From the NCBI RefSeq assembly GCF_019399895.1, contig NC_091868.1, positions 2,156,499-2,220,498 of the forward strand: a DNA stretch of 64,000 bases, read 5' to 3'. The DNA comes from Cardiocondyla obscurior (taxonomy: Eukaryota > Arthropoda > Insecta > Hymenoptera > Formicidae). A model generated the notes under the pieces. It did no database searches, was not told the origin of the DNA, and was given only the letters and a program-made list of their open reading frames with translations. Made by a program: the position numbers and the translations under genes. This document shows positions 36,501 to 47,300 of this stretch, piece by piece (within the stretch, counting starts at the first letter, position 1; the number at the start of each line of letters is the position of its first letter).

Positions 36501-38363
36501 TAAATTTTAATAGCTAATTCACATGTTTTTCGTTAACCAAAAATGAGATCGTTTTAAGCCGCAAAGCAGCGTCGCGGAAACAGCCTGTAGTGCGGCTGCT
36601 AAAAAAAAAAAAGAAAAAGAAGAACCTTACTTCGGCAATAGCGGAAGCGGAGCAACCGTGAAATATCGCGGAGTTTCCGCGCGGAAATTTGCCGATTAAG
36701 TAGTGTGAGGTATGCGCGACTGTAAATTTCGCCGAGAAAGCGCATGGAAGCTCTTCGCGCGCGAAGAACGTGTCAAATATGTACGTTCCATGTATTTGTA
36801 CGCGATGCGCGCGGACGTGGGATTTGCGGGACGGAAACGCGCGCGACGGCTGAGACAAAAGGGACACGACGAATGTGAATCCGAGGTGTAGTCGAGCACG
36901 GTAATCGCGTAGCTGCAAACCCGATATCGTCTTTTCTTCGTCCTTTCGTCCGCTTTTTTTTCCTCCTATGCGCACCGTTATTGGCAATCGCGTAGCAAAT
37001 GGAGAATTTTGTAAAAATCAAAGAGCGGAAATTGCAAAGTTCGATCGTAACTGATATAAAAAAAAAAAAATAAAATAATAATAAAATATAACTGCGAGCA
37101 TATGCACGCATCAATTTCTCACGTTCGTGTTAATGAAAGCTCGTTTATAATACAATTTATAACAATATTAGAAATTTATAACCATTCACAACTGCGACAA
37201 AAAGCGTCCGATCAATTATCAGTTTCGTATAAAAATTTCAATGATAATGTAATTAATAGATAATTTTATATTTTAATGCAGACGGTATTTTACGTGACAT
37301 TCAACGCGAATTCGTTATGACGTACCTACATTTTGGAATTTACTGAACCGATTATGTAACGAAAACATTGTTAACGCTTAGTTAATCAAGTACTTTTGTT
37401 TCATCTGTTAATTGAGAAATTACCAAGAAGTACGAAGTTACGTTGAAAGAAAATCGTTCCGTCATTACGTAAAATTGCACCGTCTTGTTCGGGTTACAGT
37501 AACATTGTTTGCCGTTTCATTAAGATAAAATTGGAAGGCACAAAGTGCCGACGCGTTCGCAACTTGTCCGAGTAAAGTCTTACGGCGCGGAACTCACTTA
37601 AATATTCTTTCGCGATAATCATTTCGAAGTTCCACACTCTCGATGTCATTACATATTCCGTTAATAGCGATTTTATTCGGGGTCTCGCATAATTTATACA
37701 CGTATGGGATTTAATACGAAAAGGTAATTTTCGCGAATAAAAGTAAAGCGACGAAAAGTTAAATTACAAAAGAGATCGTACGCTCACGTGAGACCGAAAT
37801 TTATTCTTGCCCTAAATATACACGTTGATACTTTATAAAGTTTATATAAATCTTAACTAATTAATTCCAGAATAATTTATAATAAATCTGACAAGATTGA
37901 TCAATTTATATTTTTTTTCGCGCCAAGAACTCCACCACTTTCCCTGTTTAATTAAATTTTTCGTTTGTATAAAGTACAAGATGAAAATACTTAGGAGTGG
38001 TATTATGAAAAAAAAAAAAACTGATCTCGCGCGATGGCCGAAGGGGTTGAGCAAACAAGTATATTATTTTTCCTCGCTAATGGATGCGATATCCGGAGTT
38101 ATGACATTCTTTGCCAACTACTTTGCGCATGCGAGAATAGATGGAGTCAATAAACTTTGCGTTATTTATCTAGGTCACATATTACGTGGTAAACAGCGAC
38201 AGGAACGAGGGCAAGGATTACTTCGAGATCAACAGGGAAACCGGCGAGATCTTCACGAAAGTAATGTTTGATCGCGAGAAGCAGGGCGCTTACGCTTTGG
38301 AAGTGGAGGCTCGAGACGGAGCACCTTCCGCACGACCCAACAGCAACGGCCAACCTAACTCAG
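8250..38363 (+). CDS. CadN: Neural cadherin, 5' portion (12 coding positions, 3' end outside window)
   Basis: This is the spliced reading frame of a classic-type insect neural cadherin, a calcium-dependent homophilic adhesion receptor at the plasma membrane used in axon guidance and synaptic targeting in flies. The join is 8250-9558, 10574-10765, 11861-12107, 12897-13116, 13289-13565, 13670-14265, 15025-15171, 15770-15961, then either 21255-21445 or 22719-22909, then 34487-34676, 34945-35127 and 38174-38363. All introns are GT-AG and every junction keeps phase, giving about 1,311 residues. Linker motifs appear in order: LDQNDNSP, KDVNDEPP, SDVNDNAP, NKNDEEP, TDVNDNKP, TDVNDNPP, VDRNNKPP or VDRANNPP, and EDVNDEIP. 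The C-terminal EC repeats, EGF/LamG modules, membrane span and catenin-binding tail must lie to the right of 64000. The identification rests on close resemblance to remembered Drosophila CadN segments in exons 6-12. A sister paralogue cannot be excluded. Confidence 0.93.
9559..10573 (+). other. CadN: CadN intron 1
   Basis: A phase-1 intron of 1,015 bp, from gtacag to gttatag. It holds a perfect 12-bp inverted repeat (10307-10318 and 10347-10358) with a 28-nt loop. I see no other feature. The acceptor has a poor pyrimidine tract, but the reading phase and the peptide across the junction (ITNT-D-TDNQRV) support it. Confidence 0.75.
10574..10765 (+). CDS. CadN: CadN coding exon 2
   Basis: A 192-nt exon for residues 437-500, entering and leaving in phase 1. 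It contains the linker KDVNDEPPYF (about residues 448-457) and a RDPDTDHN calcium-ligand motif typical of the start of an EC repeat. The donor is ccgaa|gtacgt. It has no ATG-initiated frame of its own, so it is recognised by peptide continuity with exons 1 and 3. Confidence 0.88.
10766..11860 (+). other. CadN: CadN intron 2
   Basis: An AT-rich phase-1 intron of 1,095 bp ending in cgctatgcacgcag. It contains T-rich homopolymers at about 10986-11014. No gene or structured element stands out. Confidence 0.75.
11861..12107 (+). CDS. CadN: CadN coding exon 3
   Basis: A 247-nt exon for residues 501-582, phase 1 in and phase 2 out. It reads GGRFEVDERSGVVRTRGTDL, a typical mid-EC beta-strand pattern, followed by YVLYVKAEDQNG. 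The following EC boundary is degenerate: GGKRAPQFY takes the place of a DxNDNxPxF linker, and then AEIPEN follows. The donor is ctccga|gttagt. The missing Asp/Asn ligands suggest that this inter-repeat joint does not bind calcium normally, as is known for some joints in long type III cadherins. Confidence 0.9.
12108..12896 (+). other. CadN: CadN intron 3 with an 80-bp tandem duplication
   Basis: A phase-2 intron of 789 bp, ending in aaactttttcag. An 80-bp unit is duplicated head to tail at 12281-12440 (listed separately). The rest is AT-rich and shows no gene. Confidence 0.75.
12281..12440. repeat. Two-copy 80-bp tandem duplication
   Basis: The units start at 12281 and 12361 with the same aattatattactttgctacc and differ at only a few positions (for example atcatttcc versus attattttc). 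The exact 80-bp spacing and low divergence point to a recent slippage or unequal-exchange event within CadN intron 3. Confidence 0.9.
12897..13116 (+). CDS. CadN: CadN coding exon 4
   Basis: A 220-nt exon for residues 583-656, phase 2 in and phase 0 out. It reads IISVKAKSFADREIRYTL and then GTFNIGPTSGIVKLAKELDF, the conserved F-x-I-x-x-x-x-G strand and L-D-F/Y-E element of an EC repeat, and it ends FSTSVE before the donor gag|gtaact. Its upstream acceptor is a good pyrimidine tract (aaactttttcag). Confidence 0.92.
13289..13565 (+). CDS. CadN: CadN coding exon 5
   Basis: A 277-nt exon for residues 657-748 plus one base. It begins LTIRVSDVNDNAPKFELP, a full calcium-binding linker (DVNDN at residues 663-667), followed by VDEDIPLGTNILKVKATDAD, where the DxD ligands belong to the next EC repeat. 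The donor is acaaag|gtaaac. The preceding intron is 172 bp and the following one 104 bp, both short compared with the rest of the gene. Confidence 0.94.
13670..14265 (+). CDS. CadN: CadN coding exon 6
   Basis: A 596-nt exon for residues 749-947, phase 1 in and phase 0 out, covering almost two EC repeats. It contains the variant linker NKNDEEPKF (about residues 765-773), ASDKDGDN, a Cys pair in GACCPNGD, the linker ITDVNDNKPVF (about residues 873-883) followed by KDC, and VEEGAPNGS. It ends DEETGQVLTNK before the donor aataag|gtactt. The open frame runs on into the intron to a stop near 14475, but the homologous continuation VFDREGDDG lies in exon 7. Confidence 0.95.
14266..15024 (+). other. 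CadN: CadN intron 6
   Basis: A phase-0 intron of 759 bp, very AT-rich, with a short (AT)n run near 14340 and a T tract near 14770. It ends in ggctgtgttttcag. No gene is seen. Confidence 0.8.
15025..15171 (+). CDS. CadN: CadN coding exon 7
   Basis: A 147-nt exon (49 codons, phase 0 at both ends) for residues 948-996. It starts VFDREGDDGKF, carries TVKATDQGEPSLEG, and ends with the linker ITDVNDNPPLFDRQ before the donor acag|gtgggt. It completes the EC repeat begun in exon 6. Confidence 0.95.
15172..15769 (+). other. CadN: CadN intron 7
   Basis: A phase-0 intron of 598 bp ending in attgtaatttcgcag. The first 150 bp are CpG-rich and the rest is AT-rich. No further feature is supported. Confidence 0.8.
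15770..15961 (+). CDS. CadN: CadN coding exon 8, upstream partner of the alternative pair
   Basis: A 192-nt exon (64 codons, phase 0 at both ends) for residues 997-1060. It reads RYVENVKQDASIGTNILRV, then ASDEDADNNG with calcium ligands, then FEIQPESGWIVLKKPLD. It ends exactly at the L-D of the conserved LDRE element. The donor is gac|gtgagt, a strong site. Each of the alternative exons 9a and 9b starts with Arg-Asp or Arg-Glu, so either can complete the motif as LDRD or LDRE. Confidence 0.95.
16331..16403. repeat. TA / TATACA microsatellite
   Basis: A (TA)n run followed by imperfect atacat units, about 73 bp, in CadN intron 8. It is likely to be length-variable. Confidence 0.9.
18358..18373. 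repeat. (TC)n microsatellite
   Basis: Eight uninterrupted TC units inside a longer pyrimidine-rich stretch in CadN intron 8. Confidence 0.85.
20645..20667. repeat. ATCGTC trinucleotide-type repeat
   Basis: About four tandem copies of atcgtc, preceded by looser atc/gtc repetition from about 20590. Intronic. Confidence 0.85.
21255..21445 (+). CDS. CadN: CadN alternative exon 9a
   Basis: A 191-nt exon, phase 0 in and phase 2 out, for residues 1061-1123 when chosen. It starts RDSYRLRVRASDRG after the acceptor tgccactag, passes the linker DVVDRNNKPPVWDQ, and ends ENVTVGTVVTTVKA before ag|gtttgt. It spans the end of one EC repeat and the start of the next. The same length, phase and architecture are seen in exon 9b, and the two peptides match at 37 of 63 positions. 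Including both (382 nt) or neither would break the frame into exon 10, so only one can be used in a functional transcript. The Met at 21297 is internal, not a start. The acceptor has a weak pyrimidine tract. Confidence 0.93.
21446..22718 (+). other. CadN: Intron between alternative exons 9a and 9b
   Basis: This 1,273-bp spacer turns GC-rich from about 22300 to 22720. The 9a frame stays open for about 385 nt into it. On the minus strand a 317-codon frame runs from 23024 to 22071, across exon 9b and this GC-rich part. It lacks recognisable protein features. The length leaves room for ordinary splicing of 9a to 9b, so steric hindrance between branch point and donor cannot explain mutual exclusion. 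Confidence 0.75.
22719..22909 (+). CDS. CadN: CadN alternative exon 9b
   Basis: A 191-nt exon, phase 0 in and phase 2 out. It starts RETYKLEAMAKDRGYPPL after the acceptor ggtctggccgtag, passes the linker DVVDRANNPPVWDH, and ends ENMAVGAKVVSIKA before ag|gtctgt. The most conserved stretch relative to 9a is the linker and the first strand of the following EC repeat (VYGPIxIKEN). The N-terminal third and the last ten residues diverge most. Its upstream sequence has a better T-rich tract than that of 9a. This is an exon duplication of the kind known in Drosophila CadN, where three mutually exclusive pairs exist. I did not establish which of those it corresponds to. Confidence 0.93.
25701..25731. 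repeat. CTAT microsatellite
   Basis: About six ctat units with one ctct variant, within a longer pyrimidine-rich stretch from 25681. Intronic. Confidence 0.88.
27091..27104. repeat. (CA)n microsatellite
   Basis: A short run of acacac units followed by atacatac. Intronic. Confidence 0.8.
30625..30651 (+). other. G-run cluster with quadruplex potential
   Basis: The plus strand reads GGGG, a TGGT spacer, GGGG, an AATGT spacer, and then ten consecutive Gs. This meets the usual four-tract pattern for an intramolecular G-quadruplex, in the transcribed (RNA) sense of CadN. It stands out in a strongly AT-rich intron. Confidence 0.6.
34381..34415 (+). repeat. TTTTCCG tandem repeat upstream of exon 10
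   Basis: About five imperfect units of ttttccg or tttccg, ending about 70 nt before the acceptor of exon 10. The pyrimidine-rich content could contribute to acceptor recognition. Confidence 0.75.
34487..34676 (+). CDS. CadN: CadN coding exon 10
   Basis: A 190-nt exon for residues 1124-1187, phase 2 in (completing a Ser codon after 9a or 9b) and phase 0 out. It reads SGIDNNPTVFYHLMPGSTAQ, then FHTFYLQQRAEQSTTWADIK, then NHPLDYESIKEYNLTIRVE, with the L-D-Y-E EC element. The acceptor is tgtgtgtcgacag and the donor gag|gtacga. This segment is strongly conserved with fly CadN as I remember it. Confidence 0.95.
34945..35127 (+). CDS. CadN: CadN coding exon 11
   Basis: A 183-nt exon (61 codons, phase 0 at both ends) for residues 1188-1248. 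It carries the linker LEDVNDEIPLFTE (about residues 1204-1216), the strand ETVLEGEPVGSKV, and the calcium motif AIDKDGTFPNNQ directly before the donor cag|gtaaat. The acceptor is aatcctaccag. The preceding intron is only 268 bp. Confidence 0.95.
35128..38173 (+). other. CadN: CadN intron 11
   Basis: A 3.0-kb phase-0 intron. A GC- and CpG-rich island at about 35790-36060 stands out from the AT-rich surroundings, and a second CpG-rich patch spans about 36630-36990. The open frames across them are mutually overlapping on both strands and show no protein motif. They could be regulatory DNA, which is inference from composition only. Confidence 0.65.
38174..38363 (+). CDS. CadN: CadN coding exon 12 (last one visible)
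   Basis: A 190-nt exon for residues 1249-1311, phase 0 in and phase 1 out. It reads VTYYVVNSDRNEGKDYFEIN, then RETGEIFTKVMFDREKQGAY, then EARDGAPSARPNSNGQPNS, with the EC elements F-x-I, G-x-I and F-D-R-E. The acceptor is ttatttatctag and the donor actcag|gtaggt. The ATG at 38186 is in another frame. The next exon should begin with two bases that complete a Gly-type codon and should soon carry another DKNDN-type linker. I did not find it in the remaining 25.6 kb. Confidence 0.95.
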
Positions 38364-41300
38364 GTAGGTGGTACGAAAAAAATTTTACTTAAAACCTCGC
38401 CTGCATGCGCGATACCGATCAAATTGCTCATACGCTGTAAATTTCCGCGAAGGAACAGATTACAGGAACAATATAAGCCCGGTTTTTAAGCGATTGCGAG
38501 AACTCGTTTATCGCTCGACCGGCCAACAACGAAGAAAGTAATCACGCGGTCCAAAATTTTATAAATTTAATTACTTTACTAGAAGAAAAAAAAAGAAAAA
38601 AAAAGAAGCGTTTCATTAAAAAAAATCAACTTCAAATATTTAATTAACAAAGGCACATTCTATTAAATTACTTCGTTTTAAGTTTACTCGTTGAAAATAG
38701 ACGATACGAACGAGGGAGCCGTACGAAAAGATTACTGGCTCGTAGTGATAAGTAAATTACCGGTAAATTTAATATTATTCCGAAAAGTAAGTGTGTCGCC
38801 CTCCGGGAAATTCGCAAAAGCGCTTTCGGCCGGCAAAGCTTCTTAGGACTCTTTCTTTTTTATCCATGTAACATGCGATTTGCATTATCGAACTTTCATG
38901 GTGTGAACTTTCGTACATTAACATGATTACGACGTCGCCCTCTGTGTAAGCTTGCGTCTTGCATTAGTTGATTGCGTACCTATACACTATCTCGCGATTT
39001 AGAGGGAACGGGATTGACTGAAAGTGACTTTGAACAGATTTTGCACGTTCCTATGCAAATATAATTATAATTGATAATCGTTATTGGCGATGAAAACTCG
39101 CCTCTGCTACTCAATGTAATTATGTCACAATCAATAAAGTAACTTATGTATATCTAATACGCTCAACGCAAACTTTGCTAAATTTTTCTTTCTTTTTCTC
39201 TAAATAAAAATGAAAATGTTTAATGGATAGTAAAACTAAAGGACCGATTCGACTAGAAATTTGTCCGATTGATATTTCACGATATCTCTGCCTCAAACGT
39301 TCAAAAATTCATAAAGAAATACTGGGAGGGTTTTTTTTTTTTAATGCTTCGATAGATTTTTTTTTTAGCCTTTTTTTTCTGTGAAACTGATACATTTCAT
39401 CACTAGAGTGGCACGTTGTACGCTTCATGAAATTTTAAACACTAAAGCCTCGATATGTCGATCGATATCAACGTACATACGGTTACACATCTTTCGCGAA
39501 GCAAAAACTATAAAAGTGATATAAGAATGCAGGCTGTAATAGTTAATATAGTTTCGGGAAACATAAATTCTGCCGAGCCAACGCGCGCTTTTATCGATCG
39601 AATGATAAAGCTAAGAATCTCGAGGGATTAATTAACTCTCAGTGTTGTTGTCTTTCTTGTGCCATGTCGCATCGAACTGAATTACGTCACATTATAATGC
39701 ACGCACGTATAGTGCGCGAGTTATCGTTAAATAAGATTGATACGCGGTCGATACGCATCCCTTTTCCGCTATTAGTCACCGGGAAAATTGAACGTTGAAG
39801 AAGATATACGACGGCCTGAAAGCTGCGCGAGATTAGATATTTCTTATACAAGAAGCGAAGCTCCTGTGAGAATTTTCACGCCAAGACGGTGTAATTCCTT
39901 ATTTTACAGATGTCGGCCTGAGTTCCGAAATTATCGAGAGACAAGTTACTCCACAACGTTTTGTATCTCTCTTCTTTTAATTTTTTTTTTTTAAGAGCGT
40001 ACCAAGAGCGAGCTTTGTGAATCGTGAATATCTTCTTTAAGCCTGGAGCTATTTTCAGTGAAAGCTATGTAGACATAGCCTTCACATCCAATTAATGTAT
40101 AAATTTCAAGAGTAATAATCGAGCAACAAGAATTTAATGAGATGTCTACGAAACATTAAACCCGCGTTCATTAAATTTTATCAGTTACATATATATATTG
40201 ATAATTTAAAATTATACGTAGGTACAACAAAATCGGGTAATGACTGAATAAAACACGATGGAGTATCCGAAAACGCGCGAACGAAAATATACTGTTGTAC
40301 GCACCATATATTTTACACGCATAAATTAAACTGAAAATCGCTCGTAAATATCAGAATGAAACAATAATTTATGTTTCCCATCCCTTATCGAGTTCTACTT
40401 CGAATAAATAAATTTCGCCGAATACCTGCTTGGATAAATAGCCGTCGGTTCGATACGCTTGCAAAATGCGAGAGTGAATCAATTGCTGATAATTGTTAAT
40501 TGTTTCGCAGAGAATAACCGTGTTTTCCCTTGGTATTTGTCGCGACCGCGTTACGAGAAGTAATCGAGTAATGCGACGTCACCCGGAGCCCGTCGCTTTT
40601 GCCCGTTTGAGTCGCCGGCGTGAATAATAAACAAAGCGATTTTGATGTTAATACAGGGTAACGCGAAAACACTAAGCGTAGCGCTAACCGGCGTAAAATA
40701 TTCAAGACCTTGTGATATTAATTTACATGAAACAATCCTCCTCTTACATTCCTAATTAATTTAAATAAATGAATTACTTGCATTTTCCGCGCTTTGTTGC
40801 GAGCATTCATTATCTAGATTATTTTCCACGGATTAGAAATATTTTAGCAACGTTGTAGGAAACGACCCCCTGAATTTAACAAAAATATCGCGACCCCGTT
40901 AATTATAATATTTATAATATTTTAATATTTATCAAATCTAAGCTACGTGTTCGTATGCCATTAAACACTTGCTTATTAGTTAGATAATTTTTTTTTCAAA
41001 GTATATTGTTCAGAAAATAGTATCGTCACTATCCCTCAAGCAAATACCATTAAGGAAAAAAATTTTATAACTCCGAAAAAATCTAGTCATACCGTCGCGG
41101 AATTTTATTCTTTAGCTGGGGATCCTATTTCCATCTTGACTATCTATTTCGAGAAGAAAGCGTTGACATCGCGGTTGTCGCTTAGATACACCGGATATCG
41201 TAAACGTGGCATGTAAACCTTTCCTTCCCGTTGATATCATACGCTGCATGCAATATATTTTTGCACGGTACAAATAGAAAACGATTCGCCCAACGCGGAA

Positions 41301-44300
41301 AGTCGAAAGTATTCGAATAATATTTTTACAGACGACGTAACACATAAAGCGTAGAAGAAACGAAAAAGAGGTTTCTACACTTTATTTACATTCCCCGACT
41401 CTATTTTATATATATATATTTTTTTTCTTTTTTCCCTCGTGGACTTTTTGAATTACAAATTCAATAATAAAAAAAAAAAAAAAGAAGAAGACATTAATAT
41501 ACGAAGGGGCGTTAACACTTTACTTTTATATTAAAAGTAAGATTGCTTATTAACGTTGTGTATTTAAATTCAAAATTAACATAAGAAATGCAGGGGGGAG
41601 GTTCCGCTAATATTGGATTTCTGTGTATAAGATAAAGTTGTAAACCGCGTAAGCGAAAAATTGTAATACGCCACGCTAAATCGTAATTATTAAAATTAAA
41701 TTATGCACCGCGCCATTGGACGTTAAAGGGAAAACGGTACGGACGGCTGTGAATTTTCAAGCAAGACTCTTGGCGCGCGTAGCCCGATCTTAAGCTAATG
41801 GATTATATTAGTCTAATCCTTGTCGCGGTGATAAAAAGTTACACGAAAAATATATAATTTCCTTCGCGAGTAAGCGCGAGGGAATAAATAGAAGAGCACA
41901 TTTTCTATTCATAATATTTGAAAGCGTAATTCCGCGTGGTATAAAATTTACATGTACAAAGATGCTAAAAATCATACTACTTTATTCCTTTAAATATCAA
42001 ATCATCATTAAGCCTTTAGATGTCTGTCGGCGCGATTGACGTAAATAATAATGTTGAAAAAACGAATTCGGTTGAGACTGCGTGGACTCGCTGCAAATAA
42101 TCGGGGCTACTTCTTTGTGTGCAATTTCGGCGAGCGCGATACTCAGCGGTAACAACGGCGAGTGTTAAATAACAATTATGCTAAACTGCTGAACCCCGCG
42201 GCGTTTTCGGGGCGTGAACGTGCATATTAAATCGTAGATACACGCTCGTTAACAATACGGCGTGCCGTTAACAATGCAGCAAACCGTTGTAAAATTTCAT
42301 CGGTGTTCTTTGCTACGGACAAGCGACTCGTACATTCAACCGCGCCGGTGAAATTTGGCAGCGCCAGTCGTAATTAATCGCGCAATAGCGATAATTAACG
42401 TGGAAGATAGCAACAAAGTTATAATTTCGAGGGAACGCGTGTAAATCATTAACGTACAGTACTTCATTTATGCAAGAAAGAGCATAATTTAGAATCGTTT
42501 TCTATTTATCAGTACAGTCGGACTCTATTCTATCCTAGCTTTATCTATTTACTTTCACAAAAAACGCACAAAATTTGTCTTGTAATTATTGCATAATATA
42601 TTTTCAATTTATAAAAGCGGAATTAGAAATGAGATAATTTGATTGTAAAATTGTTAATGGGTTAACACTTAATTAATTCATAGATATGTAAATCGTTCGT
42701 AAATATCTGATAAGTAGTGTAAATGTTTTCTAAACTTCATATAAATCAATGATAAAAAAAAACAATTTTATCGCTATAAGAATATTTAACTTTCTGCTAC
42801 TAAAACTGATATTCAGCACCAAAAATAATTCGTATCAAAAAGCGTTAATCTAAAAAAAAAAAAAATAAATAAATCTTTAATTTCTCAATTTCCATAAAAC
42901 GCTAGAAAGCATTATTTCATGTTGGATGGCGAATATAAAAAAAAAAGGCAAAAAAACAAACAAATAAAAAAAAATGCGCAGAAATACCGCGATTTTTGTC
43001 GAAAATCCAGTTTTGTTTTTTTTTTTACCGTTGATAAACGTCAAAGATATTATTCGCGAGCGCGGGATTGTTTTCGAGAGAGAGATAACGAATGTACAGA
43101 AGACCGGGTGTGGGTCCTGTGATCTCCGTTCGCTCGCGCAATGATTATTTTTATTGTCGTGACTCGCCAGTAGCATTTTTCCCCGAGGGTTTCAAGCGGT
43201 GGCTTTGGCGGGCGACGTGTGCGCTCGCTCGCGAGGCAGAAAAACCGAGCGTTTCACGCTCGTTGCATCCGCGGTACGGTCTCTAGTCTTCTCGGACGAT
43301 GTTCTTGATTCCGCAGGTTAAAGGGTCGACTACACCCCGAGTATATGCATACCGTCTGGTAGTCGAATTACGCGGCAGCTTTAGCTACACCCGCCGCTTC
43401 TATGTTTTTCTTCGGATGCGCCTCAAACGGGAAGGTTAAATTGCATTCGTAGTTTTGGCCGCGGAACCGCACACCCGCACGAGCAAACGCGGGCGCGTTC
43501 ATCTCTTTTCGGGGTTAACGCGAGTTTCTTGCTCTTCGGTACGCGATGCCGCGGAATGTGCTCCGTATACGAGCGCAATCAATAACATCTGGGTATCTCT
43601 TTGAGCCTCGAGATCAACGCTTTATCTTTCCACGGTTATGCAAACTCGTCCGCGCCCCCGATATTTGTTCTCTTACTAACGAGTTTTACATTAATTAATT
43701 TTTGCGCGATGGGTCTTGAACCGGTTGACCTTCTTTTACGACCATTTAAAATCTAACAAAGAGGCTATTTTTGTTGGCACGTTTTTTATTGACAAATATT
43801 GAAAAATTGAGTGTCAAAAAAAATGTTTATCACAAGAAAAAAAAATTACTTTATACCACACCAAAATAAGTTATGTGTATTACGAACGATAAAGTAGCTA
43901 AAGTTTTTTACGGCAAAAATTTAATTCACAAAGTCGACACTTTATTAAAAAATAATTTTCCTGCGTACGTTTTCCGGCAACAAAATTTTTTTTTTTCACA
44001 AAAATCTAATTTGTAAAAACGCTTTCTCACAACTGAAATAGTTAATTTCCGAAAGGCGTCCATTAAAAAATTGCAAACGTTCTTTCATATTCAAGCAAAT
44101 AATGGTAATATTAGCTAAAGGAAAATTCTGTTTAGACTAAATATTTCTTACGCGAAGAGGAAAGAAAGATTCGTATCCCTGCGCGATATGCTATAATTCA
44201 CGTCTCGTCTGTCAGGCGGAAAAGCGTGTTTGAATTGAAAGTACCTGATGCATACGGAGAACAGGCCGCGGCAAGCGGCGGGGGCGCGTCGCGGTTACGA

Positions 44301-47300
44301 GAATCTTACAGCGAGCGAAACGTCAATATACAAATTGTTACTTTTGACAGGATATTGACACGCACCGCCGCGAGATAACGCGATGCAAGGTATAATTTTC
44401 TGGGAGAGTGCCTTCGCGAGTTCGGCGACGTGTCGGACGTTCGCGATCTCTCGATTTCGCGCGGACGGGCATTATGCGAGGCGTATGAAACTTGAAGTTA
44501 GAATCAGTGACGTTTCAAGATAAGAGGCTGGGGGAATCTACACTAGGACTGGTAGGCAAGATCCAATTGTTCGTTCGTCGGTCCATTAAGCTCTCTGCAA
44601 ATCTCATTTCGCGCGAGGTCGCGGAAAGGAATATGGCGCGATAGCTCGCAATCAGTGTCAGCGTTCTAGTTCCCGTCCTCGAACAATTCTTTTTTAATAT
44701 TCTTACGAACGAAATGGACAAACGAAGTAGTTTGAAAATTAAACGTCATTAAAATTTAATTTTAATGCACTTTTCGAAATACTCTTGTTGTAAGTTACGT
44801 AATTAAAGTCAATCTTTTTAAAAACGCACGTAATACTTATACATATGTTAATCATCATACAATATTACAATTTATATTATAAATTTATATTATAAATTCT
44901 AATTTTATATTTAATGCATATTTTTTGTATACATTACACTGATAATTTTGCTCGTAAAAAATTCCACGAAGCTTTAAATTAATAAAGTATTTAATTTTAA
45001 TTTTACTTAAATGTGTAATGCAATTATTACATTAGTTTTAGATCGATCGAATTAATAAATTGTTAATTCAGAACAATTTGTTGCCTTGTCAGAGATATTT
45101 TATACGCGTTGTCGCCTTTTTAAATCTGGTTTTGCATTATTCCGCTTTTAAATCTTTCTTATCTAAATGCAAGTTAGACGATACAGTAAAAAGTTTATTA
45201 CGAATTCTAACGGTGTCTTGGCATATATTTATTTTGCAGATGCAAATGCGCGCATAAACATAACGCAGACCGTAACTTAGAACTTCGTCATTTCCGCAAA
45301 AAAAGAATTTTTCACGTGGGAATTGCAGGTTTCTGTAGACACGGCGCAGAGCGGAGAAATATGATTCAATATGCAGAAAATTCAATTTTCGGAATTCTTA
45401 AGTTGCGCTCGTTGGCGAGCACTTTTTAAAGGTTGTAAGAAAAAGAGGAATACGCGATTTTATTCCGCCCTTGTTCTTTCATATTTTTATTCTATTTCGT
45501 TGGACGATTCCGTCAAAGACACTATCGGACGTAAAATGCTTCGCGAAGAACTTTTAAGAAAGTAACGGGGATTCTATTTTTCGTCTAATTTCGTTTAAGA
45601 TGCCTCCAATTTAAAAAATATTACGTTACTTCACTGCCGACGTCGTACTGCCATAAATAATAATTAATAACGTTAACATAACATTTACCGTGCTATAAAA
45701 ATAAAAACTACCTCGCAAGAAAAATTGCGTATTTATGCTAAGATAATACCGGGTCGGCAAAAGCTAAGAGATGAGTTCTAAGTGTTTGAACTGGTGACCG
45801 CGACATTATTTATTTAACGCTCGCGGAAGGTACGATCGAACATAGAAAAATGTTTTCGGTAAGCAGCAAAATTGTAACAACTCGCACTCGCGTGCTTTCG
45901 ACATAATGCCGTTTCGATTTACTGAGTTTTGGGTGAAACTTTACTCTTTGACATTCCTTTCACGTAAGCAAATAATAACGGGCTTGGCTTCGAATATTCG
46001 TAGCTTCGCGAATTACAAGCATGTTGTTCAACTCGATATTAAAAGGGTTGTTTCTTTTTTTCACCATTTTTTTTTTTTTATATTATCGTCGAAGAGAGCT
46101 TTGTTTCGTACCAAACCTTTGTTTAAAAAAAAAATACGCTCTTGTAATTATTCGCAACTGTGTATCACTCTTGCAAGCATAATAAGCGGAATATATACAT
46201 CTATATGGTAGATAAAAAAAAGAAAAAATTAAAAAAAAAAAAGGAAGAAAGAAATAATACTTTCCTCTGGCTGCTCATTTTTAACGGACTGCGAACATTG
46301 CAGCCGACTTTCCGCGATGACAATCGACACGTATATTCAAAGTGCGCAGGCATGCGCATAACTTATTTATTTATTTTCTTGTTAGCCACGACGAAATGCC
46401 AACAATGAACGGTTAGACTGAATGGAAAATAAAAAAGCCGACTGAGATAAATGTGAATAGAACTCCGAGGTTCGCGTGGGTGCTGCAGTCATAATGAATA
46501 TTGAAATGAAACCCCGATATAACGTGACTCGCTCTTTTTCATATACCCAGATGATCTTCCTATATATACACATTTGGTATGCTTGCGCCGATCATTTTTT
46601 AGTTATAAATAATTAGCGAATATCGGGATCGTCTCCCACCGGCGAATGTCGGGATAGGGTTACTTGACTTCGCGCTCAGACGTTCACGATAATTACGACT
46701 CTGTTTAATTATCCGGAAACTTCGTCGATGAAAAATGCTCTCGTTAAACAAGATATATTTCATATACACGACGTATCTAATTAAGCTAAAAAAAAATGTT
46801 ATCAAATTAATAAAGTTTCTCAAGCATAGCGCGCCGTTGTAATGCTTGGAAAACGTTACCCGGGATTTTTTTTACGCCCTCCATATACATACACATTACT
46901 GCTGAATTTTACTGGACATTAGAGACGTAATAACTCGATCCGTAAATACTTCGGAAAATTAATATGCCGAAGGCGAATTCCGAGCCTTTCAGCGCCTTCA
47001 ATTCAACGCCAATCTTCTATTTCTCTACGGGAAGTTATTAATATTTACACGAAACCGTGATTTCAATAAAAAGACTAAGATCCCGCAGCTCGGAATTACC
47101 ATTCATTCATTCTCGCGTGACAGCTGAGGGTACCGGCGGTGTTATTTTATAGCATTAGTTCATGGTTTATGAATGAAAGCCGCGCTAGGAACTAGCAAAC
47201 ATCTGAGCTCGGCAAAGAATTGTCGCTCGGGACATAAAACAAAATCCAATTTTCCCTGCGCTTCAACTTGCGTTTGCGTACAAGTGACAAGCGTATGCAT

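Noticed and set aside
38186..38392. ATG-initiated frame starting at 38186
   Set aside because: The Met is not a start. The frame is that of cadherin exon 12, which continues from exon 11 with an acceptor at 38173.
39788..39994. Plus-strand frame beginning MNVEEDIRRPE as a possible next CadN exon
   Set aside because: No linker motif, no calcium-ligand pattern and no in-phase acceptor matching the phase-1 donor of exon 12.
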